NCBI GenBank assembly: GCA_011055275.1 | Contig: DSEZ01000003.1 | Span: 1-11,357 of the forward strand | DNA: 11,357 nucleotides | Source: Thermoprotei archaeon | GTDB lineage: Archaea; Thermoproteota; Thermoprotei_A; Marsarchaeales; UBA168 | Direction: 5' to 3' | Shown here: positions 1-6,986 of the stretch, one piece after another | Numbering within the stretch: the stretch's first letter is position 1 | Layout: every line of letters starts with the position of its first letter | Program-made: the position numbers and the translations under genes | The notes under the pieces: generated by a model | The model's input: only the letters and a program-made list of their open reading frames with translations | Told to the model about the DNA's origin: nothing | The model's database searches: none

Positions 1-5
1 GATCG

Positions 6-692
6 TCACTGCGAGCTCGAAACCGACACGACACCGACGTACTTGAACACCGTTCCAAGGGCTATTTCCCTGAACTCAACCGTTTCAAATAACCCATCAA
101 GTTGGCGCCTTACCGACTCGTTCTCAGGATTGTTCTGATATATTGTTTTCAGACCAAAGAACAACGAAAACTCCTTCCCCGTTGAAAGCAAAGCCAAAAC
201 GGGGACCACGAACTCGAAATACGCAAGACACAAGGCGTACTTCACCCTCGATGATGGCCTTCCTATGCTCACTATAAATATCCTTCCGCCGCTCTTTATA
301 GATCCTCTTAAATTGCTAAGGGTAAGGTCGTAATCGATGGATGCGTGCAGGGAAAAGCCCATCACCACGTGATCAAATACCCCTTTCCTGAAGGGAAGGG
401 ATTCAAATACCCCCTGCACCCTGTCTCCTGTGCCCTGCGCCAACATATTAAAGCTCGCGTCAAGCATCACGGTATCGACGCCGAAACGCCTCAACAAATC
501 GCTCATAGCTCCTTTTCCCGAACCCGCATCGAGGACCAAGTCGCCGGGTCTCAGCGGAAGCTTAAGCGCTTCCATTCTCCACCTTCTGACCTGCCATAGG
601 CTTATGGCATCACTACCCTTATCGTAAACGCGGGGCACCTGCTCGTATACTTGGCTTAAGTAAAACCAAAGACGCCCTAAACCGCTCTTCAT
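6..692 (-). CDS. UbiE/MenG-like SAM-dependent methyltransferase
   Basis: This 228-residue protein is a soluble class I methyltransferase, most like the UbiE/COQ5/MenG family that C-methylates the quinone ring in menaquinone or ubiquinone synthesis. Visible in the sequence: an N-terminal YEQVPRVYDKGSD segment and QVRRWR (about residues 16-39), which match the family pattern (A..YD..N, ..R.WR); SAM motif I VLDAGSGKG (53-61); the acidic residue after strand 2 (D78); ESLPF (97-101); FDHVVMGFSLH (106-116); a post-motif SIKSGGRIFIV (131-141); and a C-terminal Y-x-N-P-E segment like the family's Y.YLP.S. Length is normal (about 230-250). The ATG at 692 has a TGAGGTG ribosome site 11 bases upstream. 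It lies on the same strand as the nuo operon, 630 bases downstream of nuoN, so it is probably a separate transcript. The methyltransferase fold is certain. The quinone substrate is inferred from motifs and context, and another small-molecule methylase is possible. Confidence 0.8.
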   Translation of the reverse strand: MKSGLGRLWFYLSQVYEQVPRVYDKGSDAISLWQVRRWRMEALKLPLRPGDLVLDAGSGKGAMSDLLRRFGVDTVMLDASFNMLAQGTGDRVQGVFESLPFRKGVFDHVVMGFSLHASIDYDLTLSNLRGSIKSGGRIFIVSIGRPSSRVKYALCLAYFEFVVPVLALLSTGKEFSLFFGLKTIYQNNPENESVRRQLDGLFETVEFREIALGTVFKYVGVVSVSSSQ

Positions 693-839
693 AGAAGTAG
701 GAACACCTCATGGCACGCGTCTCCGTTCAACCAAAAAGGTTTTCCGAAGACATCGGTGCTAGCAACACTTCACCTTTATCGTTGGAGACCCTGTCCGTTA
801 GGGCGAGGAGATGGAAAAGGTAGAGGTCAACGTAAAAAT

Positions 840-1006
840 GTTCTGCGGATGTTTCCCGAAGGCCTCCCTGAAGCACAAGCGCGCGATGGCTACCTAGACG
901 CCGCAAATAGCTGACCTAACGAGAGATGCGGGGTGGGTCTCGCAAGCAGAAAAAGGTGAAGCCGCGCCGAGCTACCCGAAGCCCGCAAGGGCGGGGTAGT
1001 TTACAG
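840..1006 (+). mobile_element. Possible IS200/IS605 (TnpB) right-end remnant with omega-RNA-like hairpin
   Basis: A strong hairpin at 972-999 pairs CTACCC with GGGTAG and, inside an internal loop, GCCC with GGGC around a GCAA tetraloop. TAGTTTACAG follows directly, with no T-run. A second stem at 920-942 pairs CGAGA with TCTCG. In IS200/IS605-type elements the right end, which is also the 3' end of the omega-RNA, is a GC hairpin followed by a short conserved tail, and archaeal copies commonly have a GGGTAGTT-CAC-like tail. Translated on the plus strand, the preceding bases give scraps such as YLDAANS, CGVGLASRKR and ELPEARKGG, interrupted by stops. These could be a decayed TnpB C-terminus, but the match is weak. 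Only the hairpins are seen directly; the transposon origin is inferred and the left limit is arbitrary. No transposase gene remains. Confidence 0.35.
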
Positions 1007-1193
1007 ACAACCACGCATCTTTAAGCGGAGGCCTCTTATGGCGCGTTACGCCGACTACCGATTAATGAACCTGCAGGCAATACGTGTAAAACAGCTAAGC
1101 TCCAATCCAAGCGATGACATATGGTCCTTACAAGTTATTGATGTTTTATCGATGTTGGGCTCGCGCAGCTCATCCTCCTATTTAGGCTTACGA

Positions 1194-1208
1194 CAAAAAT
1201 ACAAAAAC
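1194..1208 (-). terminator. T-rich archaeal-type termination tract
   Basis: On the minus strand this reads GTTTTTGTATTTTTG, two T5 runs separated by three bases, about 115-130 bases downstream of the nuoN stop. Archaeal RNA polymerase stops at T-rich tracts without needing a hairpin, so this is a plausible backup or main terminator for the nuo transcript. The call rests on base composition only. Confidence 0.4.
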
Positions 1209-1273
1209 AGAAGAGAGGAGTATGGATCTCCAAGCAAACCCCCAAGCACTTTGCCGTGCAAATCAGGCCAGCT

Positions 1274-1322
1274 GCAAAAAGCACGAATGACCCACCCCAA
1301 CAGTGGGGTTCTGGCAAACCCC
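1274..1322 (-). terminator. Hairpin-plus-T-run terminator region of the nuo operon
   Basis: It begins immediately after the nuoN stop codon. On the minus strand GGGGTT-loop-AACCCC (1322-1305) is followed by a perfect ACCCCA-CTGT-TGGGGT hairpin (1309-1294). The two share the middle arm, so only one can form at a time. A T5 run follows at 1279-1275. Position, stem strength and the T-run fit transcription termination or protection of the mRNA 3' end. No function has been shown, and a transposon-end origin was considered and judged less likely. Confidence 0.5.
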
Positions 1323-2711
1323 CTATCGGAGGGAGAGCAAAAACGGCATTGCCAGCCCGAACGCCGCAAGGAGCACCGATGAAACCAGCGGGATCGTAAC
1401 GACCTTTGAGCTCATGCTTGACGACCCGTTCGCGTACATCATTCTTATGACCTTTGCATAGTAGAACACCGATACGGCGCTGTTAGTGATCCCGAGAAGC
1501 GTAAACCATGGAATTCCTGCAACGTAAAAAAGCGGGATGGATGGGCTTGCAGCCGACAGAAATATGAAGAACTTACCCCAGAATCCAAGCAGGGGTGGCA
1601 TTCCTATCAGGTTGAGAAGTATCACCGATATGGATGCTGCAGACACCTTATCAGCAGTTCCCAAACCCTGGAACTTGAACATGCTCGCCCTACCCTGGCC
1701 TCTGACGCCCGATATGAAGGAGAAAATCGAGGCCTTAGAAAGTGCATATGACGCGAAATATACCAGCAAGCCGAGCAACGCAAAGTAACCTGCCTGAGGT
1801 ATCTTATATACGGCGGACGCCGCAAAAGCCGAAAGGGCCATTGTCATGTACCCGACGTGCGCTATGCTAGAGTACGCCATCATCCTCTGCACGTCTGTCT
1901 GGGTTAGAGCTCCCAGGTTACCAAGCAGCATTGCCGCTGCCGATAATATCACGAGCACCGTTACCAGCGAAAGCCCAAACCGTGGCCCTATGGATGGCAT
2001 GACTTGCGCCACCAGCCTAATGGCTAGAGCAAGCGCCCCAAGCTTCATCGTCGATGATAGCATCGATATTGAGATTGGATCCGAGAAGCCGTAAACGTCG
2101 GGTAGCCACATGTGGAATGGCGGAATGCCTGCCTTGAAGCCGAGCGCAACCAAGAAGAGAAGCGCTCCAAGCGCTATGATCCTAGACCCAGCCGGCGCAA
2201 AGACGATCATGTAGATACCTATAAGCAAGAACTGGAACGAGAGAGCGCTCATAAACGCGTACTTTATGGACCCAGTCAAGGAGTCCTTATCTCCGCTTAG
2301 CGAGACCATGGAGTAACTAGCCAGGGATACCAAGCCCCAGCTCGCTAATATCACTAAGGGATTTGTCGTGGAAGCAAGGGCTGATGTGCCTGCTACGCCG
2401 AGGATTACCGCGAAGGGAAATTGCCAAGACCCTTCCCCTACTCTTTTCGAGAGCGGTAGTACAAGCGCTCCCACGAAAGCAGCTGTTACGGAAACCACGT
2501 AGGATAGCTCGTCCACGTGAAAGCCCGAATCCGAAGCCATTGATACCATCGGCACTCTGAACGGATACCAGTAAATTAACCATAGGACAACTGAAATCGC
2601 TAGGGTAATCTCTCCAATAACTATACCAAGTTTTCCGCGGCTCTTGGGTAGCAACGTTAACGCCATCGCGAAAGCCCCCAGCACAATCAACGAGTACATC
2701 TGTGCTTGCAT
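1323..2711 (-). CDS. nuoN: Complex I antiporter-like subunit NuoN
   Basis: One of three MrpD-like proton-pumping subunits in the membrane arm, next to the A/J/K/H module. About 462 residues, nearly all hydrophobic helices, within the usual size range. Family marks (numbered from a GTG at 2720): FKAGIPPFHMWLPDVYGFSDP (from 195) with the TM7 lysine K196, STMKLGAL with the TM8 lysine K226, QTDVQRMMAYSSIAHVGYM (275-293) and GFWGKFF (380-386). The open frame reaches GTG 2720, which overlaps the nuoL stop as GTGA. However, that GTG has no ribosome site and is itself part of GGTGAT, which sits ideally before the ATG at 2711, so 2711 is preferred. Oddity: the TM5 motif, usually W-E-L-x-S-L, reads WGLVSL, so the pump glutamate is Gly129 (codon GGC). 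Last gene of the operon, followed by a terminator-like region. Confidence 0.95.
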   Translation of the reverse strand: MQAQMYSLIVLGAFAMALTLLPKSRGKLGIVIGEITLAISVVLWLIYWYPFRVPMVSMASDSGFHVDELSYVVSVTAAFVGALVLPLSKRVGEGSWQFPFAVILGVAGTSALASTTNPLVILASWGLVSLASYSMVSLSGDKDSLTGSIKYAFMSALSFQFLLIGIYMIVFAPAGSRIIALGALLFLVALGFKAGIPPFHMWLPDVYGFSDPISISMLSSTMKLGALALAIRLVAQVMPSIGPRFGLSLVTVLVILSAAAMLLGNLGALTQTDVQRMMAYSSIAHVGYMTMALSAFAASAVYKIPQAGYFALLGLLVYFASYALSKASIFSFISGVRGQGRASMFKFQGLGTADKVSAASISVILLNLIGMPPLLGFWGKFFIFLSAASPSIPLFYVAGIPWFTLLGITNSAVSVFYYAKVIRMMYANGSSSMSSKVVTIPLVSSVLLAAFGLAMPFLLSLR

Positions 2712-2716
2712 TTCTA

Positions 2717-4720
2717 TCACCCAATCAGGAGAAATACCACGTAGATCACCACCATAATCAGCAGACCGGCGAAGAGAGCGGCCAAGTACTTGGATATGAC
2801 ACCCGTCTGAACCCTTCTAAGCTTCACGCTGGCCAAGGAAAACGCGGAAGGAAGCAACGAGTGGTAAAATTTGTCAAAACCACCATGCTCCACTGCATCA
2901 AGGCCACGAGAGGCTGCCGCGAAACCGCCCACGATCACCCGATAATAGGTCGAGTTTATGAACCACCTATCGTACAAGAAGGAATGAAGTGCCGGCAAGA
3001 TTCCAGACTTCCCAATGGGCGAATATGCTTGCCTCTTTTCGGAGTAAACGTAGATGGCGATACCCAGCCCGAAAAACGCCACTGCTAGGGAAGCCGCAAG
3101 CGAGGTAAGGGTAAATGGTGGCAGCGGCACTAGCTGCAGTTTTGCGTAGCTGTCAACTGTAATGGCCTCGTAAATCCAGGTCGAAGCACCGACTGGTGAA
3201 GGCCATACTAGCCCAAAAGCCAACGTCACAATCCCAAGCACCACGTACGGCAGCAACATCGCGTGCCCCGGCTCCTTGATTTCCCTTTCTGGTTTTCCCG
3301 CAAATATCAGGGTAAACGCCCTAAATATGTAGAAAGCCGTCATAAAGGCCCCGGCCAGAGCTAAAGCGTACAGGTACCAAAGCCCGGACTGAAGCGTTAA
3401 ATCCAATATCAGGTCCTTATCCCAGAAGCCCGAAAACGGAGGGATGCCAGCAAGAGAAAGAGATGCCAGCAAGAAAGCGATGGTGGTCCATTTCATTCCA
3501 TGCCGTGCTCCCTTCATGTCGCTAATGTAACGTGACGAGAACTCGTGTATAAGGGCACCCGCTGCTAGGAACAACGCAGCCTTGAACAGGGCTTGGCTTA
3601 TCATATGCGAGAAAGCCGCAAAGAAAGCCACGGATGGCTCGACGTAAGCCGCTAGCCCAATGGACAGAAACATGTATCCCAGTTGAGAAGCGGTTGAGAA
3701 CGCCAATATGAGCTTCAGTTCCCTGGATACCAAAGCCTGCGATGCTAACATGAACGCCGTAAAAGCGCCTATGGCTGCGACGTAAAGGAAGAAGGGAGAT
3801 ACCGCGCTGAGCAAGCTGTCATCGCTTGCCCCCGTGATTATCATGGGCATGAACCTCAACATGAAGTACACGCCAGCATTGACCATGGTTGCTGCATGTA
3901 TAAGGGCGCTGACGCTAGTAGGACCCGTCATAGCAGTTACGAGCCACTCGTGGAACGGGAACTGGGCGCTTTTGGCAAAAGCTCCCATTGAGAATAGAAC
4001 CAGGAACGGGATCAGCATTCCTTGCCTATTTAGTGCTGAAAGTATAGATGGCATGTTTTGGGAAATCACGTAAAGGCTAAACGTTCCGGAAGCGTTGTAA
4101 AGCATGCCAACGCCTATTATGAAACCGATGTCGGCAAAACTCGTAAACACAATGGCCCTCACGCCCGAGCTACTTGGGGTGGACCAATTAGGTACTCCAA
4201 GGGCGTACCTTCCCTTGTCACCAACCCACCTCTCTTCCTCATCTGTGTACCAATGCCCGATCAAAGCATAAGATGACAGGGTAGTTCCTTCCCAGCCCAC
4301 TAGCAGGAGCACTAGGTTATTTGACAAAACCAACAAAAGCATGGAGCCCACGAAGAAGTCGAAGAAGAACCAATACCTGTGCGTTCCCGGATCTCTTTCC
4401 ATGTACTCATAACTGTAAACGGAGATCAAGAAAGAGATCCACGAAACAACGAGCGCCATTACGGCCGATAGCCCATCGCCCAGTATTCCCACCGTAACCG
4501 AGGTGCTGCCAAACCCAAACCAAGCAAGCGAGGTCGTGAACGGTTTAAAGCCCGTCGCGGATACCACGTAAACTAGGTAAGTTGACAGAAGAGCCGGAAC
4601 GGCCAGAAAGATGGCAGATACCAATGAGGCGGAGCGCTTCTGTTTCACGCCTAGGGGAAGTGCTATGACCGAGGCAACGAAGGGGATGATCCAGATCGCG
4701 TTAAAATACGCATAACTCAC
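2717..4720 (-). CDS. nuoL: Complex I antiporter-like subunit NuoL
   Basis: The distal proton-pumping subunit of the membrane arm, 667 residues. Visible marks: VGWEGTTLSSYALIGHWY with the TM5 glutamate E144; AKSAQFPFHEWL with the TM7 lysine K250; MTGPTSVSALIHAATMVNAG with the conserved TM8 His275; HMISQALFKAALFLAAGALIH; and GIPPFSGFWDKD. The extra C-terminal helices expected of NuoL are present after about residue 500. It is some 50 residues longer than the E. coli protein. About 19 of these lie in a TM5-TM6 loop (160-186, charged, starting DEEERWVGD) that is short in bacteria. After this loop the usual T-R-V-G-D motif reads TSFAD, keeping D197 but losing the arginine. The start is GTG, with a near-perfect GAGGTGATC ribosome site 5 bases upstream that spans the nuoM stop. 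The gap to nuoM is 6 bases, and there is a GTGA overlap with nuoN. Confidence 0.97.
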   Translation of the reverse strand: MSYAYFNAIWIIPFVASVIALPLGVKQKRSASLVSAIFLAVPALLSTYLVYVVSATGFKPFTTSLAWFGFGSTSVTVGILGDGLSAVMALVVSWISFLISVYSYEYMERDPGTHRYWFFFDFFVGSMLLLVLSNNLVLLLVGWEGTTLSSYALIGHWYTDEEERWVGDKGRYALGVPNWSTPSSSGVRAIVFTSFADIGFIIGVGMLYNASGTFSLYVISQNMPSILSALNRQGMLIPFLVLFSMGAFAKSAQFPFHEWLVTAMTGPTSVSALIHAATMVNAGVYFMLRFMPMIITGASDDSLLSAVSPFFLYVAAIGAFTAFMLASQALVSRELKLILAFSTASQLGYMFLSIGLAAYVEPSVAFFAAFSHMISQALFKAALFLAAGALIHEFSSRYISDMKGARHGMKWTTIAFLLASLSLAGIPPFSGFWDKDLILDLTLQSGLWYLYALALAGAFMTAFYIFRAFTLIFAGKPEREIKEPGHAMLLPYVVLGIVTLAFGLVWPSPVGASTWIYEAITVDSYAKLQLVPLPPFTLTSLAASLAVAFFGLGIAIYVYSEKRQAYSPIGKSGILPALHSFLYDRWFINSTYYRVIVGGFAAASRGLDAVEHGGFDKFYHSLLPSAFSLASVKLRRVQTGVISKYLAALFAGLLIMVVIYVVFLLIG

Positions 4721-4726
4721 GTGTGA

Positions 4727-6187
4727 TCACCTCAGGTAAGCGTAAAGAGGAGTTAGCAGGACGCTGGGAAACACGAAGAACAGCAGGCCAAATATCGCTA
4801 TGACAACCATAGGGATCAAAAGCATCAGCGTGCCTTCCTTCGCGCTCTGGTTGCCCAAGGGGCCAAAGAAGACCTTTTTCATCGTTACGAAGGAGTAAGC
4901 AGGGGTTATACCCAAGCTCACCAGCGATAGCGCGAACACTAGCAGACCCCAGCTTCCCCTTGGCATAAACGCCGATGCAACCCCCATGAGTATGAAAAGC
5001 TTGCTGAAGAATCCAATCGAAGGGGGCAGGCCAGATATGTTCATGAAACCCCAAAGCGACAAGGATGCGGTATAAGGCATCTTCTTGGCAAGCCCACCCA
5101 TCTTATTCACATCTCTTAGCCCATCATTTTCCGTTATCATGACTCCTGCTGAAGAGAAGAGCAGGGACTTTCCTATGGCGTGTGAGTAGAACTGAAGGAT
5201 AGCCCCAGCTATTCCCAACGGATTAAGGGAAGCGATGCCGAGAAGCACATAGCCCATTTGGGCTATGCTAGAGTACGCCAAGAGCCTCTTGAGATCCCAC
5301 TGGCGGAACACGAGGAGGCCGCCGTAAAAGATGGTCGCCAGTGCAAACGCAACGATCACCCATTGAGCCTCTATCAGATATGATGGAAATACCCCGTAGA
5401 CTATCCTGACTATGGCGTAGCCAGCTATACCTATTAGGTTAGGCGACAAAAGCGCCGATATGGGAGTAGGGGCCTCCGCATGAGCGTAGGGAAGCCAGGC
5501 ATGCACTCCAAACACGGCCATCTTTATGAAAAGCCCGACCATGAGCAACATGACAATGACCACGGCATAAGAGGCAAGAAGCGAGGCGTTCGCGGGAACG
5601 GGATAGAAGTTAAAGGTCCGCAGCTCTATGCCGTAAATGAAGGCCCCCGTCAGGAACGTCAACGCGCCTACATGTGTCCAAATGAAGTAAAGGCTGGATA
5701 TCCTTCCCCTATCGCCGTAGCCGTAAAGCGCTATGAGCACGAAGGAAGGTATGAGGGCAAGCTCCAAGAACAAGTAGAACATTATGAAGTTGTTGGCCTC
5801 CGCCATACCTATCATCGAAGCAGCGAAAAGCCCATAAAGCATGAAGTACGCTCCCCAATCTCCTCTCTTCTCTTCTTCAAACCGCTTGCTCATGTACGGC
5901 ACCGAGTAAAAGGCTATGGCGGAACTAACCACCGCTACGCCCACTATTATGGGCCAGTTCAGGCCATCAACGATCACCATAAAGGAACCAAGCGCTGGTG
6001 CTGAGACAAACTCGTAAGCGTATTTGCTACCTGACATTATGACGTATGCCGCAAACGAGGCCGGCGCGGCAAGCGACAGGGCTGTGAGCGCCGCTAACCA
6101 CCTGGGCGCCAAAGCGCGTTGAAACAGCGGAGCCAGCAAGGCTACCACAAACGGGACTATCAAAAAGTAAAGGCCGACAGCACTCAT
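4727..6187 (-). CDS. nuoM: Complex I antiporter-like subunit NuoM
   Basis: The middle antiporter-like proton pump of the membrane arm, 486 residues, about 14 helices, normal length. Visible marks: FYLFLELALIPSF with the TM5 glutamate E142; IKMAVFGVHAWLPYAHAEAP with the TM7 lysine K222 and H236; LKRLLAYSSIAQMGYVLLG (299-317); HAIGKSLLF with K340; and SGLPPSIGFFSK. Oddity: in TM8, where the family usually has L-L-K-L-G-G-Y, this protein reads LIGIAGY, so the central lysine appears to be Gly253 (codon GGT). The ATG overlaps the nuoK stop as ATGA and has a full AAGGAGGTTGA ribosome site upstream. nuoM precedes nuoL here, whereas bacterial operons run L-M-N. E142 and K222 make a working pump likely despite the TM8 change. 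Confidence 0.97.
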   Translation of the reverse strand: MSAVGLYFLIVPFVVALLAPLFQRALAPRWLAALTALSLAAPASFAAYVIMSGSKYAYEFVSAPALGSFMVIVDGLNWPIIVGVAVVSSAIAFYSVPYMSKRFEEEKRGDWGAYFMLYGLFAASMIGMAEANNFIMFYLFLELALIPSFVLIALYGYGDRGRISSLYFIWTHVGALTFLTGAFIYGIELRTFNFYPVPANASLLASYAVVIVMLLMVGLFIKMAVFGVHAWLPYAHAEAPTPISALLSPNLIGIAGYAIVRIVYGVFPSYLIEAQWVIVAFALATIFYGGLLVFRQWDLKRLLAYSSIAQMGYVLLGIASLNPLGIAGAILQFYSHAIGKSLLFSSAGVMITENDGLRDVNKMGGLAKKMPYTASLSLWGFMNISGLPPSIGFFSKLFILMGVASAFMPRGSWGLLVFALSLVSLGITPAYSFVTMKKVFFGPLGNQSAKEGTLMLLIPMVVIAIFGLLFFVFPSVLLTPLYAYLR

Positions 6188-6498
6188 GACTCTTCAACCT
6201 CCTTTAGCTCTTCCTGGTCGAGCGTCTTCAAGTACCCTTTCTTAAACATCGCCATCATTATGCTCACTATTAAGGCAAGTTCCGACGAGGAAACCCCTAT
6301 GGCGAAAAGTGCCATGCTCGAGCCAGCAAGCGGATTGCCCAGCACCCAACCCATGTATAACAGGAGCAAAAGCACCCCGTTGAAGCTAACCTCGAGCGAT
6401 AACAACATCTTTACGGGGTTCCTATGCCTCAAAAGGCCAAACATCCCTATAACCATAACCGCGATCGAACCGATGAAGATGAACGGATAAGGCGTCAC
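6184..6498 (-). CDS. nuoK: Complex I membrane subunit NuoK
   Basis: A small three-helix subunit related to MrpC that forms part of the E-channel joining the quinone site to the pumps. 104 residues, the usual length. Both signature intramembrane glutamates are present: E36 in NPVKMLLSLEVSFNG and E73 in SSSELALIVSI, corresponding to E36 and E72 of E. coli NuoK. A short acidic tail (DQEELKEVEES) ends the protein. The start is GTG, overlapping the nuoJ stop as GTGA, with GGTGGAG upstream as ribosome site. The stop overlaps the nuoM ATG, so translation is probably coupled on both sides. Confidence 0.95.
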   Translation of the reverse strand: MTPYPFIFIGSIAVMVIGMFGLLRHRNPVKMLLSLEVSFNGVLLLLLYMGWVLGNPLAGSSMALFAIGVSSSELALIVSIMMAMFKKGYLKTLDQEELKEVEES

Positions 6499-6986
6499 TG
6501 TCGCTCTTCTCCACCCTTGAGGGAGACGGTAACGGACGTTATCAACCCAAGAGCAAGCAGCAAGAAAAGCACGTAAGTAGCTGCGCCGCCCCTGTTCAAT
6601 ATTTCAGATGCCATAAGCGAGTAACTGATCGCATGCGGAACGATTTCAACCGCAGAACCAAACACATATATGAAGAGAAGGCCCAATGCGAGAACAGCCA
6701 CAGCACCCGTAATGGGGTAGGCGTAGGATATCCCACTTTGCTTAGACTCTCTAAGCATTGACACCGATATTATGAGGAATAAGACGCTTGCCCCCACGTA
6801 AACGACCACCTGCACAAAAGCTACGAACGCGTAACCTAGCGCGAAGAAAAGAGCCGCGTTGGTAAGCCCAAGAAAGGCTAAGAAGAGAGCCGAGTATATC
6901 ATGGATTTATGCGATACAGCTAACGCCGCAAACGCGATCAGCAGCACCGTGGAAGCGTACATGCCGACCTCTAATAAGACCCTCAT
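6495..6986 (-). CDS. nuoJ: Complex I membrane subunit NuoJ
   Basis: A five-helix membrane subunit that sits with A and K in the hinge between the quinone cavity and the pumps. 163 residues, close to the usual 165-185. Helix 3 carries the family signature FVQVVVYVGASVLFLIISVSM (57-77), equivalent to the bacterial VVQ.LVYAGAIMVLFLFVVML and including the central tyrosine (Y63). Compared by eye with that pattern, the stretch after Gly-Ala seems one residue shorter, in the region where bacterial and mitochondrial structures show a pi-bulge. The ATG overlaps the nuoI stop as ATGA and has AGGTGA upstream. The stop overlaps the GTG of nuoK. Confidence 0.93.
   Translation of the reverse strand: MRVLLEVGMYASTVLLIAFAALAVSHKSMIYSALFLAFLGLTNAALFFALGYAFVAFVQVVVYVGASVLFLIISVSMLRESKQSGISYAYPITGAVAVLALGLLFIYVFGSAVEIVPHAISYSLMASEILNRGGAATYVLFLLLALGLITSVTVSLKGGEERQ

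Larger units (their letters stand above)
693..1322. other. Gene-poor gap between nuoN and the methyltransferase
   Basis: No convincing intact gene is seen in these 630 bases. From the left there is the methyltransferase leader (693-about 720), then about 250 bases with no open frame of note on either strand. Next come two hairpins (920-942 and 972-999) that look like a transposon end, then a stretch around 1018-1200 with an open frame of doubtful value, and finally T-runs and hairpins that fit termination of the nuo transcript. No tRNA cloverleaf, CRISPR repeat or rRNA was recognised on either strand. Confidence 0.6.

Noticed and set aside
811-897. 28-codon plus-strand frame after GAGGAG
   Set aside because: The GAGGAG abuts the ATG with no spacer, the peptide is short and resembles no known family. 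It is probably debris of the transposon-like remnant.
1291-1310. Hairpin after nuoN as a third IS605-like end
   Set aside because: The tail GGGTCATTCG is only vaguely like an IS605 right end, and the position directly after an operon's last stop with a T-run fits a terminator better.
693-1322. tRNA, SRP RNA, RNase P RNA or CRISPR in the gap
   Set aside because: No T-arm GTTC pattern, no repeat-spacer periodicity and no conserved core motifs were seen on either strand.
1038-1382. 114-codon plus-strand frame with a GGAGG site 6 bases before its ATG
   Set aside because: Its last 60 bases are antisense to the nuoN end and through the terminator hairpins. The peptide is low in recognisable motifs and basic/polar like an antisense read. 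The ribosome site could be chance. Kept only as a weak possibility.
2317-2724. 135-codon minus-strand frame inside the nuoN start region
   Set aside because: It is out of frame with the well-supported NuoN protein and has no recognisable motif.
5480-6004. 174-codon plus-strand frame opposite nuoM
   Set aside because: It is the mirror of the strongly coding nuoM frame, is rich in His/Tyr/Gly/Lys as expected of antisense reads, and has no family resemblance.
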